From an uncultured bacterium (lineage in GTDB: Bacteria > Verrucomicrobiota > Lentisphaeria > Victivallales > UBA1829): a stretch of DNA of 64,000 nt. Location of the stretch: positions 1 through 64,000 of the forward strand of contig CASEYW010000083.1 of the NCBI GenBank assembly GCA_949292215.1. The letters run 5' to 3'. Shown one piece after another: positions 8,320 through 17,673 of the stretch (its first letter is position 1; each line of letters opens with the position of its first letter). Below the pieces are notes generated by a model. The model was given only the letters and a program-made list of their open reading frames with translations. It was not told the DNA's origin and did not search any database. The position numbers were made by a program, and so were the translations under genes.

Positions 8320-9690
8320 ATGAAATTGTCCGCGAGAAATATACCACTTGTAATTGTGTTGGTGTTGACCGTTCTGATCTCCGCCGTTTTGATCTATTTT
8401 GTCGTAATTGAACATGGTAAGGTTTCCGAAACGAATTCCAAGATTGAAGAATATAAACGAATTCTGGAAAATGCTAATAAGAAAAAGCCTGCGCCTGTTA
8501 CGGAAAACTTCAAAAATATGACCATCGATGCCGAAAATCTTGATATTAAGGCTTATCAGATTCAAAGAACGTTCGGAAAGTATTATCGCAAGGCTCTGAT
8601 CTCCTTTGCAAATACGATCGGTATTTCCGGAAACAAGTTGACACAGGCGTTTCGTCAGTATTATCAGGGGCTGGCGGATGATGCGAAAGCGGATATTGTC
8701 GGTTCGACAGACAAAGCTTTGATTGATAATTTTCTTGCCGGGAAAGACAAGGCAAAGCTGGATGCCGCAATCGCGGCTTATGGAGATTATATCAATGAGT
8801 CCAAACTTCTGAAAAATTTTATGGATTTCTATAATTCGCTTCCCGATGAAAAGAAAGGTTTGATCGTGGGGGGAAAACGAGACCAGGAGATTTTGAAAGA
8901 GTTTTTCGCCAAAGAAAAGGTGGATAAAAAACTCCTTGAGCAGGCAATGGAAAAATTCAGGGAAGATGTTCAGGCTCTAACCGTGGAACCTGTCACCAAG
9001 ACGAATGTACACGAATTCCTTCTTGCAGCAATGGGACTTCCCAGAACCGCATTGGTTACATATTACAAGGGAATCCTGAAAAACCTCCAGAATTTGATTT
9101 TACGTCAAAAACTGATTCCTGCTGCAGAAACAATCAAGGATGTGGAAGCTCTGACATACAGTGACGAATTTCAGCCGAACCAGAAACAAATTCCGCTTGT
9201 GATTCGTCAGATGCTGATGAGGGAAGACCTGTTTTCCAGAGCCAAAAAAACTAAAATTACAAAAGTTGTTTCCATTAAGGAATTGACTCCTCAACTGGTG
9301 GAGCAGAGAGTTAATGATGATTATGCGAGGTATACATTTGAGGCCGTTTTTGAGGGATCAATGGATTCTCTTCGTGATTTTGTCAACTCTCTCCAGAATG
9401 CGTATAAAGATAATGTTGTTTATCGGATTCGGGATATTTCACTCTCTCGGGCTGTTCCGGAGAATATGGAGGATCTGACGGCGGTTGAGTCGAAAGATCA
9501 GGCTGTTTCTCTGGCATCTAAATTCCAGTTCCCTGATTTTGAACCTCAGAATACGGAAGTGAATCTCCTTGCTGCCTCGTATGGAAAACCAATGGTTGGT
9601 CGGTCCAAGGATATTTCAATGAAATTGTCGTTTGACATATTGCTCTACGTTGCAGACGAGCTGAAACGTGTTGAATTGAGCGCTAAATAA
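8320..9690 (+). CDS. Amuc_1100-like pilus-associated membrane protein
   Basis: A 456-residue protein with an N-terminal membrane anchor (about residues 7-29), a coiled coil (about 30-55), a helical middle part rich in Lys and Asp, and a C-terminal alpha/beta domain containing YTFEAVFEGSMDSLRDFVNSL near residue 340. That layout is the one of PilO-like proteins and of Amuc_1100, the Akkermansia membrane protein known for TLR2 signalling. Akkermansia Amuc_1100 is about 317 residues, so this homologue is markedly longer through the helical middle. The start is ATG at 8320, ten bases after GGAG; an upstream TTG at 8311 sits on the ribosome site. Assignment is by topology and gene order. Confidence 0.8.
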   Translation: MKLSARNIPLVIVLVLTVLISAVLIYFVVIEHGKVSETNSKIEEYKRILENANKKKPAPVTENFKNMTIDAENLDIKAYQIQRTFGKYYRKALISFANTIGISGNKLTQAFRQYYQGLADDAKADIVGSTDKALIDNFLAGKDKAKLDAAIAAYGDYINESKLLKNFMDFYNSLPDEKKGLIVGGKRDQEILKEFFAKEKVDKKLLEQAMEKFREDVQALTVEPVTKTNVHEFLLAAMGLPRTALVTYYKGILKNLQNLILRQKLIPAAETIKDVEALTYSDEFQPNQKQIPLVIRQMLMREDLFSRAKKTKITKVVSIKELTPQLVEQRVNDDYARYTFEAVFEGSMDSLRDFVNSLQNAYKDNVVYRIRDISLSRAVPENMEDLTAVESKDQAVSLASKFQFPDFEPQNTEVNLLAASYGKPMVGRSKDISMKLSFDILLYVADELKRVELSAK

Positions 9691-9707
9691 ATTACAGAGG
9701 TATGGCA

Positions 9708-10976
9708 ATGCTATTTTTTAAGAAACATTATGAAAAAGTAATTCTGGCGGCTCTTCTGTTTATTTTTGTATTGTTGCTCGGTTTTCAGATTATGATTATC
9801 CTCCGTGCGAAAGATGTGGATATTGACAGCGTTGTCGGAGTCCGGCCGCCGCGTCCGGATTATAAAAAAATTCCGCCAAATGACCCAGCCTATGAGTTGA
9901 ATTCCGTATTTGGTGACAAAAAATCACTTTGGGCAGCAAATCAGAATAAGGAGGGGGAAAGTGATGTTTGCGAGGCTGCTCCTCTGGTCAGGTGTCCATT
10001 CGGTCCCCATTTGATTCCTGTTACGGACTATCCAAAACAGAATGCCAAGAAACCGGGAAAATGTTCATACTGCGGCAAAGAAATCAGAGTATTGGTATCC
10101 TCACTGATCATTACCGCTGAGGATTCGGATGGAGACGGTATTCCCGATAAATGGGAGGAACAGTATAAGTTGAATCCGAAAGATCCGAATGATGCTCTTC
10201 TGGATTCGGATGAAGATGGGTTCACAAACTTGGAAGAGTACAAGGCAAATACCAATCCGAAAGATCCGAAAAGCCGTCCGACCTATGCGAAGAAACTGTA
10301 TGTGGCTGATGTTAAAAGCGTACCTCTCGGCTTGCGTTTGAAGCATTTTGCCAGTGCTGAACGCGGAAAAGATCCTAAAAAATGGGAAATTCAGATTGAG
10401 GTTCGTCGTAACCGGAGATATCGTCCTACATTCACTGCTGTCGGCGGGGTCGTGACCGTTGACCGGAACAAGAGTTATTTGATCGAGAGCATTCAGGAAA
10501 TCTGGGATACCAACCCGGCAACGAAAGCGGTTGAAAATAAATCCAGACTTATTCTTCGCAATTATGATCCCAAGAAAAAGACCATTACTTCCGAAGAACG
10601 AATTCAAGGTGAACTCGGGAAGGAAATTGTCGATCCCCGAAAGCTTGTCACATTCTATTTCCCTGTGGATAAAGTGGAGCGGACCGGATTTGTTGGAGAT
10701 CAGTTCCAGCTCGGTGATGAACGTCGCGGAATTGATAAATATACGATTATCGAAGGTAACGAGAAGGATAAAACAGCTCAGTTGAAGTCCGACAACGGTG
10801 TGATTGAAGCAATTCCGACAATGCCTCAGACATTGTTGACGGATCCTGAAATGCAAGGAATGCCTCCGGGAGGTCCCGGACCGGTCAATCCTGAAATGAA
10901 CCGGCAGAACAACTCTAGAAATGATGGCTTCCGCAGGAGTTCTCGTCCGCGTTCCCGTACTGTGAGAAATAGATAA
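9708..10976 (+). CDS. Amuc_1099-like membrane protein with zinc ribbon and calcium-type repeats
   Basis: The 422-residue product is anchored by one N-terminal helix (about 9-30). Next comes a CPFG...CSYC pair (residues about 99-128) that looks like a zinc ribbon, then two thrombospondin-type-3-like calcium loops, DSDGDGIPDKWEE and DSDEDGFTNLEEY. A beta-rich region follows, and the C-terminus is an Asn/Arg-rich disordered tail. The bulk should lie outside the inner membrane. Gene order matches Amuc_1099 of Akkermansia. ATG at 9708 is preferred over 9702 because AGAGG is seven bases before it and only one base before the other. Confidence 0.8.
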   Translation: MLFFKKHYEKVILAALLFIFVLLLGFQIMIILRAKDVDIDSVVGVRPPRPDYKKIPPNDPAYELNSVFGDKKSLWAANQNKEGESDVCEAAPLVRCPFGPHLIPVTDYPKQNAKKPGKCSYCGKEIRVLVSSLIITAEDSDGDGIPDKWEEQYKLNPKDPNDALLDSDEDGFTNLEEYKANTNPKDPKSRPTYAKKLYVADVKSVPLGLRLKHFASAERGKDPKKWEIQIEVRRNRRYRPTFTAVGGVVTVDRNKSYLIESIQEIWDTNPATKAVENKSRLILRNYDPKKKTITSEERIQGELGKEIVDPRKLVTFYFPVDKVERTGFVGDQFQLGDERRGIDKYTIIEGNEKDKTAQLKSDNGVIEAIPTMPQTLLTDPEMQGMPPGGPGPVNPEMNRQNNSRNDGFRRSSRPRSRTVRNR

Positions 10977-11007
10977 ATTCATATAATAAAGCTTGGAGAA
11001 AAATATT

Positions 11008-13506
11008 ATGAAGAGACAGGAAAGAGCCGGATTTCATGATCCGTCGCCGGTGACAAGGAAAGTGGTATTGTCTTTGTTTTTCTCTTCTTCTTTGCTTGTG
11101 TTTGCCGATGGCGCTGATTATGCCTCGGTCCTCAAGGAAGAATTGATTCAGAGAGAAACAAAAGTGGATTCCGTGGAGCCGTTGATGGCCGATGCGATTT
11201 CTTTGAGAGATGCCCAGAAGTTCAAAGAGGCAATCGCCAAATGTGATGCGGCTTTGGCCAAGATCAATCAAATGAATCTTGGCGATGGACCTTCTGTGAT
11301 CGCAAGAAAAAGTATGATTCTCCAGCTGAAAATGGAAATTCGTTCTCAATGGGGAAAATATTTGATTGCAGAGGCTAAAAAGCTCATGCAGAAAGGGTAT
11401 GGTCAGGCAAAGTCCGACCAGGCGTTGTCTACCGAAAACATTCAGAAGGCAATCGAACTGGCTCGCGAGGCCCGTCGCGAGGCACCGGAGACAATCGATG
11501 CCGCGGATGAGATCATTAAACTGGGCGATAAAATTATTAAGTCCAATAAATTTGCCCAGGAAACAAAACTTTCCGTTATTGATCCGGACAATGCCTCCAG
11601 AAAAGAGCAGATCGCTATTCATTTGAGAGAAGCTCAGATTTTTTACAAGAGCCGTCAATATTCCAGAGCGAGAGATGTGCTGGAGCAGGTTCTTGTCCTT
11701 GATCCATATAATGATAAAGCTGTATTTGAATTGAAGAAAATCTATAAGAAACTGTATTCCTTTGCAGAACTTCGAAGAGAAAACGAGATGCTTGAGCGCT
11801 TGAATGAGCTCGAATGGAAATGGAATAATTCTATTCTGCCGCGTGGAGACCAGATCGTTGAAGAGCGCGGTCCTCAGGAGGCTGCGAATGAAGGCAAAGC
11901 TCAGATGTATGAAAAGCTGCAGTCAATCATTATCCCCGAAGTTGATTTCGGCGGTGTCAACATATCCAGTATTGTTCGCCAGTTGAATAAACGCAGCCGC
12001 GAATGTGATCCCGAAGGAAAAGGAATCAACCTGATCTACTCGCCTTCCGATGATGACATGCAGGAAGTTACTCTGCAATTCTCGAATCTGCCGATCGGGG
12101 AAATTATCCGTTATCTCTGCCAGTACGCAAAATTGAAATATAAAGTGGAAGACAAGGCTGTTACCATCGGTTCAAAAGGAATTGATGATATGGATACCCG
12201 TTATTTCAAAATGCGTTCTGCTTTGTACAATCGTCTTTCCCGCCAGAATGCGACAAAAAAACAGAAGGAAAATTCAAGCAGCAGCAGTGAACATCTTGAT
12301 ATTTTCGGAGGAAAGAAGGTTGAGGATGTCTTCAAAAATGAAGATAAAAATGAACAGACCGGAACAATCGGTGGTGGAGCTGACTTTGAGACCTTGAAAA
12401 AATATTTTGAGGTTCGCGGTATCTCCTTCGATCCCGGTTCTTCCATTGCCTATGATGAGCGCTCCAGCAAACTGATCGTGAAAAATACTCCGGAAAATCT
12501 TCGCAAACTTGATGCACTCCTGAGAGAAATTGATATTGTTACTCCGCTGGTTTTAATTGAGGCAAAATTCCTTGAAATTACGGTTGCGGATCTTGAAGAA
12601 CTCGGTTTTGACTGGACAATGACGAAAAACAATTCCAATCCGGCATGGATGGCCGGTGTTATTGATACCAATACTGCAAAACCGAATTTCCAGAATTCAA
12701 AATTGATGCAGACACTGGTTCGTCACTATGGCAGCTCGGAAAGTCCTGCCACGACAGATGAAACTTTGAATCCGGGCGCTTTGATCAATAATTTGAATAT
12801 TATGCCGAATTTCGGTCCGGATGGCGCCTATAATATTTTCCTTACGGTGAATGCGATTGATCAGAGTGAACGTGGAGAAATCCTTTCTGCTCCCAAGGTG
12901 ATTGCAACGTCAGGTCTGGAGGCAACCATTCAGTTTGCAAAGGATATGTATTTCCCTGACAGTTGGAATGATCCGGAAGTAACCAGTACGAACAATACTT
13001 ATGAATATACGCCTCCTTATCCTGATTTCGGCGATGCCACTCCGATTGGTATCACATTCACTGTATTGCCGACGGTCAGTCCGAATAATCATACCATTTC
13101 GCTGGATCTGAAACCGCAGGTTCTGGATTTGGTCGGATGGACTGTTTACTCGTATGATATCGTGATTGGCAATATTACGGCGAGAAGTGACGATTCCAAT
13201 TCTGAAACACGGACCCCTGTGATTAAAATGCCTGAAATCGCTGTTCGTGAAATTGAAACGAAGGTAAAAGTTTATGATGGAGAAACCGTTGTGCTTGGCG
13301 GTATTCTTGATGATAAGTCTTCAAGAGTGGATGACAAATATCCGTTTTTTGGCGATGTGCCGTTGCTGGGAAGACTCTTTTCCAGTCAGTCATATGTCGC
13401 CTCAAAAACGAATCTTATGATATTCGTTACCACAAGAATCATGAATCTTGATGGTGTTCCGGTGAAATCCAAAAACGATAACGGTCTTTTTGACTTCAAC
13501 AGGTGA
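11008..13506 (+). CDS. Secretin-type outer-membrane channel, first copy (Amuc_1098-like)
   Basis: An 832-residue exported protein. After a signal peptide (basic start, core VVLSLFFSSSLLVFADG) it has a helical TPR-like region to about 270, then small periplasmic ring domains, and from about residue 510 the secretin core. The core includes LVLIEAKFLEITVADLEELG (about 514) and the lip/transmembrane signature YDGETVVLGGILDD (about 755), ending with GDVPLLGRLFSS. Secretins form gated outer-membrane rings for type IV pilus or type II secretion systems. ATG at 11008 has GGAG nine bases before it. The next gene is a paralogue, 35 bases on. Confidence 0.9.
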   Translation: MKRQERAGFHDPSPVTRKVVLSLFFSSSLLVFADGADYASVLKEELIQRETKVDSVEPLMADAISLRDAQKFKEAIAKCDAALAKINQMNLGDGPSVIARKSMILQLKMEIRSQWGKYLIAEAKKLMQKGYGQAKSDQALSTENIQKAIELAREARREAPETIDAADEIIKLGDKIIKSNKFAQETKLSVIDPDNASRKEQIAIHLREAQIFYKSRQYSRARDVLEQVLVLDPYNDKAVFELKKIYKKLYSFAELRRENEMLERLNELEWKWNNSILPRGDQIVEERGPQEAANEGKAQMYEKLQSIIIPEVDFGGVNISSIVRQLNKRSRECDPEGKGINLIYSPSDDDMQEVTLQFSNLPIGEIIRYLCQYAKLKYKVEDKAVTIGSKGIDDMDTRYFKMRSALYNRLSRQNATKKQKENSSSSSEHLDIFGGKKVEDVFKNEDKNEQTGTIGGGADFETLKKYFEVRGISFDPGSSIAYDERSSKLIVKNTPENLRKLDALLREIDIVTPLVLIEAKFLEITVADLEELGFDWTMTKNNSNPAWMAGVIDTNTAKPNFQNSKLMQTLVRHYGSSESPATTDETLNPGALINNLNIMPNFGPDGAYNIFLTVNAIDQSERGEILSAPKVIATSGLEATIQFAKDMYFPDSWNDPEVTSTNNTYEYTPPYPDFGDATPIGITFTVLPTVSPNNHTISLDLKPQVLDLVGWTVYSYDIVIGNITARSDDSNSETRTPVIKMPEIAVREIETKVKVYDGETVVLGGILDDKSSRVDDKYPFFGDVPLLGRLFSSQSYVASKTNLMIFVTTRIMNLDGVPVKSKNDNGLFDFNR

Positions 13507-13541
13507 TTATGATGATTGAATATATACGTTTGGAGGCCTCA

Positions 13542-16187
13542 ATGCTTAAGATTCCATTTTCAAGAGTATCCTCGGCATGTATGATCGGAATGGCGCTGAT
13601 TGCCGCGGCATCTCTCAATGCACAGACTCCGTCAGAAGCATCTGTTAAAAACAATTCGGCGGCAGATGCCGCATACCGTACGGCGGCATCCAAATATCAG
13701 CTGGAGTTCGATATTACCGAATTGAGCGCTGATCAACTCCGGGTGAAAGCCGATGAAATCGGCCGGGAAGCCGCACGCGCATATCAAAGCGGAGAATATC
13801 AGAAAGCAATTGATCTTTATCTTCAGGCGATTAAAATCTTCGACAAGCTGGGAGATGAACCTACTGTTTTGAAGAAAAAAGAAAGTTGTAAACTGGCAAT
13901 ATCGAAGGCCTATTATTACTGGGCTGAAAAACTTTATTTTGAAGCACAGGCATCCGCTGATGCAAAACGGTATGATCAGGCAATTAAATTGTGTGAGAGT
14001 GCTGCTGAAATGTGGCCTGCTGCAAAAAGCCGGATGCAGGAAGCAATTGCCCGTTTTAAAAAGCTGAAAGCTTCAGCAGAATATGAGGAGAAAGTTTCCG
14101 CGGATGTTGTCGATTCCGGACGGAATGCGAGACTTTACAGCATCGAGGTATTGCTGAAACAGGGTGATGTTTTTTATGCCGATGCTCAGTGGGACAAGGC
14201 GAGAGACAAATATGAAGAGGTGATGTCGATTGATCCCTTCAATGTCAAGGCAATGGATGCGATTCGCAGAATCAATCTGAAATTGCTGGAAGCCGGAAAA
14301 CACCGTACCGGTGCCAGCCGCGCGGAATATATTGCGGAAACAGAATGGAAAATGCTTACCCCTCTGGTTCCCCGTATTTCCTCAGGTCCGGCAAAGACTC
14401 AGGCGGTGGAGGAACCTATTGTTAAGGATGAACAGAAGAACTCCATTTACAATAAGTTGAAAAACATTATTATCGACAGAATCGATTTCGATGAAATTGA
14501 AGTGCCCGTTGTTTTGCGCCATCTCCGCCAGAGAAGCAAAGAGCTGGATCCGGATAAGGTCGGTGTGAATATCTTCCTGCTTCCCGAGGATCCGACTGCG
14601 GCGGAAAATGCGGAGAAAGCAAGACGCCAGAACAATCCTGGTCCTCAGGGGCCCGATGGCGATGCCGCCGCTCCTTCTGAAGAGGAAGAGGCTGATTTCT
14701 CTTCCGGTCGCAGAATCTCTGTAACAGCGGATTCCATTCCTCTGGGGCAGGCGATCAGTTATATCTGCCGTACAGCGAATCTTCGTGTAAAAGTGGAAAA
14801 GTATGCTGTCGTCATTGCTCCTCCCGGAGTTCCTCTGGAACAGATGGAAACCAGGATTTATCCGATGGAGAAAGAGGTCGTCGACCGGAAAATTTCAAAA
14901 GCGACCGAGGGCAATGCCGATGCTTCCGGTGGAACAATGATCAATCCTCAGGATCTCTTCAGCAACGTGCCATTTGATCCCGGCTCCCAGGTTGTCTACG
15001 ATCCCAGCATCAGCCGCCTGATTGTGACCAATACAGCAGAGAACCTTCAGAAAATTGAAGAGACAATCAAAGAATTAAACGTGATTGACCCACAGGTTCT
15101 GATTCAGACCAAATTTGTAGAAGTTCACTTGAATGACCTCGAAGAACTTGGATTCCAGTATCTTTTCTCTCGTCAGAATTCCAATGTGCAGTATGCCAAG
15201 GAATCTGAACTGATTGAATACAAGGCTGGAGATAAACTGCCTGATTATGCGATTAATATCTATCAGCCGCAGACTTCCACTTCCGATGGGCCTTCCTCCA
15301 AATGGTACCAGTATTCCGGTACATTTACGAATGGAAAGACTTCCGCTGCGGATTTGCCGAGTTCTTTCTATTACAAGAAGGCTCCGCTTCAGAGCAGTTC
15401 TGTCGGATTTGGGCAGAACAGCCAGGTCGTGCGCTCTCTCCGTGATACTCCGGGAAATGCCGAGTTGCAGGATCAGTTCTTCGGTTTTACCCATTACAAC
15501 AAATATGGATATAAGGTTCAGTCCACAATCAATGCCCTGGATCAGGCCGATTCCGCAGATATGCTCGCGTGTCCGCGAATTACTACAATGAACGGTTATG
15601 ATGCAGTGATTGCAATGGTTACGGAACAGTATTTCCCCTCGGATTGGAATGAAGCGGAAATCGGTACGATTGGTGGTTCCAACGGAGAGTCCGTGCCTCT
15701 CTTTACACCATCCACACCTGAGTTCGACGATGCTGAACGTCTCGGAATTGAGCTGCGCGTAAAACCCTATGTGGATGCAACGGACAATTATACGATCTCG
15801 CTGACCATGAACCCCATTATCAAGACTTTTGTGGAATGGGCGGATTACAGCTATGAGCTTACCGTGGAATCCAACGGTCAGTCTGTTCCGTATGAAAACA
15901 AACTGCGCATGCCTGTGATTGAGGTTCGTTCCATTGATACCGCGGTCCAGTGCTATGACGGTGAAACCATCATCCTCGGCGGGGTAATCAAGGATTCCAC
16001 CTCTTCTTATAATGATCAGTACCCGATTCTTGGAAGTCTGCCTCTGGTTGGACGCCTCTTCCAGTCCAAATCAAAGGAGGCTGCCAAAGTGAATCTTCTG
16101 GTCTTCCTGACCTGCCGTCTGATCAATCCTGATGGTTCGCCGGTCAGAGAACGTGAAATGAGAGGTCTGCCTCCGTTCCGGCAGTAA
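13542..16187 (+). CDS. Secretin-type outer-membrane channel, second copy (Amuc_1098-like)
   Basis: An 881-residue paralogue of the preceding gene with the same order of parts: signal peptide ending SLNAQ-TP, TPR-like repeats (about 60-260), ring domains, and a secretin core with VLIQTKFVEVHLNDLEELG (about 518) and YDGETIILGGVIKD (about 804), then LPLVGRLFQSK. Compared with copy one it carries extra loops, including a Pro/Glu-rich stretch near 365-385 and an insertion in the core near 570-640. The start is ATG 13542 with GGAGG five bases upstream; a GTG at 13503 overlaps the previous stop but has no such site. It is the last gene of the operon, closed by a strong terminator. Confidence 0.9.
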   Translation: MLKIPFSRVSSACMIGMALIAAASLNAQTPSEASVKNNSAADAAYRTAASKYQLEFDITELSADQLRVKADEIGREAARAYQSGEYQKAIDLYLQAIKIFDKLGDEPTVLKKKESCKLAISKAYYYWAEKLYFEAQASADAKRYDQAIKLCESAAEMWPAAKSRMQEAIARFKKLKASAEYEEKVSADVVDSGRNARLYSIEVLLKQGDVFYADAQWDKARDKYEEVMSIDPFNVKAMDAIRRINLKLLEAGKHRTGASRAEYIAETEWKMLTPLVPRISSGPAKTQAVEEPIVKDEQKNSIYNKLKNIIIDRIDFDEIEVPVVLRHLRQRSKELDPDKVGVNIFLLPEDPTAAENAEKARRQNNPGPQGPDGDAAAPSEEEEADFSSGRRISVTADSIPLGQAISYICRTANLRVKVEKYAVVIAPPGVPLEQMETRIYPMEKEVVDRKISKATEGNADASGGTMINPQDLFSNVPFDPGSQVVYDPSISRLIVTNTAENLQKIEETIKELNVIDPQVLIQTKFVEVHLNDLEELGFQYLFSRQNSNVQYAKESELIEYKAGDKLPDYAINIYQPQTSTSDGPSSKWYQYSGTFTNGKTSAADLPSSFYYKKAPLQSSSVGFGQNSQVVRSLRDTPGNAELQDQFFGFTHYNKYGYKVQSTINALDQADSADMLACPRITTMNGYDAVIAMVTEQYFPSDWNEAEIGTIGGSNGESVPLFTPSTPEFDDAERLGIELRVKPYVDATDNYTISLTMNPIIKTFVEWADYSYELTVESNGQSVPYENKLRMPVIEVRSIDTAVQCYDGETIILGGVIKDSTSSYNDQYPILGSLPLVGRLFQSKSKEAAKVNLLVFLTCRLINPDGSPVREREMRGLPPFRQ

Positions 16188-16216
16188 TCTGACGGCCTTT
16201 GTTTGAAAACGATAGC

Positions 16217-16247
16217 GGCTCTCAAATCTTTTTGAGAGCCTTTTTTG
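16217..16247 (+). terminator. Rho-independent terminator of the pilus-like operon
   Basis: GGCTCTCAAA pairs perfectly with TTTGAGAGCC around a four-base loop, followed by TTTTTTG. Confidence 0.95.
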
Positions 16248-16278
16248 TCTGAATGTCTGAGACGGGGAGAACTGCCGT

Positions 16279-16524
16279 ATGAAACAAAACGAAAATCATA
16301 ATGCCGCGATGATGATGGGAATCGGATTCGACAATAAAGATGGACATAAAAGAATCACAAAAGGGGAAAACTTTGTGCTGGTTGGCGGTTCTGAGGAGAC
16401 TCATGAACGAATGACCGAGACCGCAATCAAGGTGAATGAGAAACTTTCGTCAAAAGGGAAAACACTCGATTCCATCAGCAGAGAAGAATTTTTTGACATT
16501 GTATCGGAATGTTCGGACTGTTGA
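16279..16524 (+). CDS. Small protein of unknown function
   Basis: An 81-residue, soluble-looking product with an ATG eight bases after GGGAGA. It has a met-rich start (HNAAMMMGIGFDNKDG), then a beta-type stretch ENFVLVGGSEETHERM and a helical C-terminal half ending SECSDC with two closely spaced cysteines. I see no signal peptide, membrane helix or known domain. It lies after the operon terminator and before tatD, in the same direction. Confidence 0.7.
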   Translation: MKQNENHNAAMMMGIGFDNKDGHKRITKGENFVLVGGSEETHERMTETAIKVNEKLSSKGKTLDSISREEFFDIVSECSDC

Positions 16525-16574
16525 TTCCGTAACGCTCCCCGTGCAATTGACTGGAGGAAAACGGAACAAGGATC

Positions 16575-17369
16575 ATGGATCGGAATATGGAAATTTTTGA
16601 TACACATCTGCATCTTTCAGAGGAACTGGACAATGATGAACTTGTCCGCCGGGCCGGTGAAGTCGGTGTCAAATACCTTCTTGTTTGCGGTGGAAGCCAC
16701 GCGGATTCTCTCCGGGCGCAAATGTTTGCCGAACGAAATCCGAATGTTTTTTTTGCCGCAGGGGTGCATCCGCATGAGGCGGAGGGGTTCGACGGGGAGA
16801 TCGGGCCATTCCGCTGTTTTGCGGAAAGCCGCCGTTTTTGCGCTGTCGGCGAGATCGGGATTGATACCTATTACGGATTTTCCGGTGTTGAGCAGCAGGT
16901 GTCGGCATTGAAGGCAATGCTGCAACTGGCGCAGGAATGTTCGGTTCCCGCAATCATTCACTGCCGTTCCGCCGAAGGCTCCTCTGATGCGTATGAGATT
17001 TGTTATCGTCATCTTTCAGAATTTGCTGCCAGTGGGGGAACTTTTGTGGTTCACTGCTTTGCCGGGACGACGGAGTGGATGGAAAAATTTGCAGAGCTAG
17101 GGGCTTTTTTCGGCGTCGGTGGAATGTTGACATTCAAGCGCTCGGACAACATCCGCGAAGTTGTGATGCGGATGCCGGAAGACCGGATTCTCCTCGAAAC
17201 CGATGCCCCGTATCTGGCTCCGGTTCCTTTCCGCGGCAGACCGAATGTTCCGGAGTATCTTCCTCTGGTGGCTCATAAACTGGCGGAAATGAAAGCTGTT
17301 CCTGTCGGAACGATCGCTCAGCTGACGACCGGAAACGCATTCCGCCTTTTCAAACGCATCGGGAGATGA
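16575..17369 (+). CDS. TatD-family metal-dependent DNase
   Basis: TatD-family hydrolases are cytosolic metal-dependent nucleases with a TIM-barrel fold. The 264-residue sequence has the metal-binding DTHLHL (His11, His13), GVHPHEA, GEIGID with a bridging Glu, IHCRSAEGSSDAY and VVHCFAG histidines, and the C-terminal LLETDAPYLAP with FRGRPNVPEY. An alternative in-frame ATG lies 12 bases downstream. It is followed after 4 bases by an HNH gene, so the two nuclease-type genes are probably co-transcribed. Which of the E. coli paralogues (TatD, YcfH, YjjV) it matches cannot be said. Confidence 0.93.
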   Translation: MDRNMEIFDTHLHLSEELDNDELVRRAGEVGVKYLLVCGGSHADSLRAQMFAERNPNVFFAAGVHPHEAEGFDGEIGPFRCFAESRRFCAVGEIGIDTYYGFSGVEQQVSALKAMLQLAQECSVPAIIHCRSAEGSSDAYEICYRHLSEFAASGGTFVVHCFAGTTEWMEKFAELGAFFGVGGMLTFKRSDNIREVVMRMPEDRILLETDAPYLAPVPFRGRPNVPEYLPLVAHKLAEMKAVPVGTIAQLTTGNAFRLFKRIGR

Positions 17370-17373
17370 ATGG

Positions 17374-17667
17374 ATGCCGGACGACTGGATTGACATTCAA
17401 AAGGATGATGTGCATGTTGCACGGGAACGGGTAAAAGCCCGTGAACTGCGCAAGTCCGCGTGGTGGAGGAGTCTGCTTGACCGGGGGATCTGTCACTATT
17501 GCGGCAGAAAATTTCCTCCGGAAGAGTTGACGATGGATCATATAGTACCGGTTGCGAGGGGCGGGCGAAGTGTCCGGGGAAATGTCGTACCCTGCTGTAA
17601 AGAGTGCAACAATGAAAAAAAATATCTGACCCCCGCTGAAATGATCATGAAAAAACTGGGATTGTAA
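17374..17667 (+). CDS. HNH-family endonuclease
   Basis: A 97-residue protein made almost entirely of an HNH fold: CHYCGRKF (zinc knuckle), the motif TMDHIVPVARGGR with the catalytic His, then GNVVPCCKECNNEKK with the second cysteine pair. Residues 1-30 are charged and helical. Stand-alone HNH proteins of this size are common in bacterial chromosomes and their cellular roles are mostly unknown. It begins 4 bases after tatD and ends 6 bases before an ABC ATPase gene, so it sits in the middle of a compact operon. No phage or restriction genes are nearby. Confidence 0.9.
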   Translation: MPDDWIDIQKDDVHVARERVKARELRKSAWWRSLLDRGICHYCGRKFPPEELTMDHIVPVARGGRSVRGNVVPCCKECNNEKKYLTPAEMIMKKLGL

Positions 17668-17673
17668 TGTAGT

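Noticed and set aside
17374..17667. HNH gene as part of an intron, phage or restriction system
   Set aside because: The neighbouring genes are tatD and an ABC ATPase in a tight operon; there is no methylase, intron structure or phage gene.
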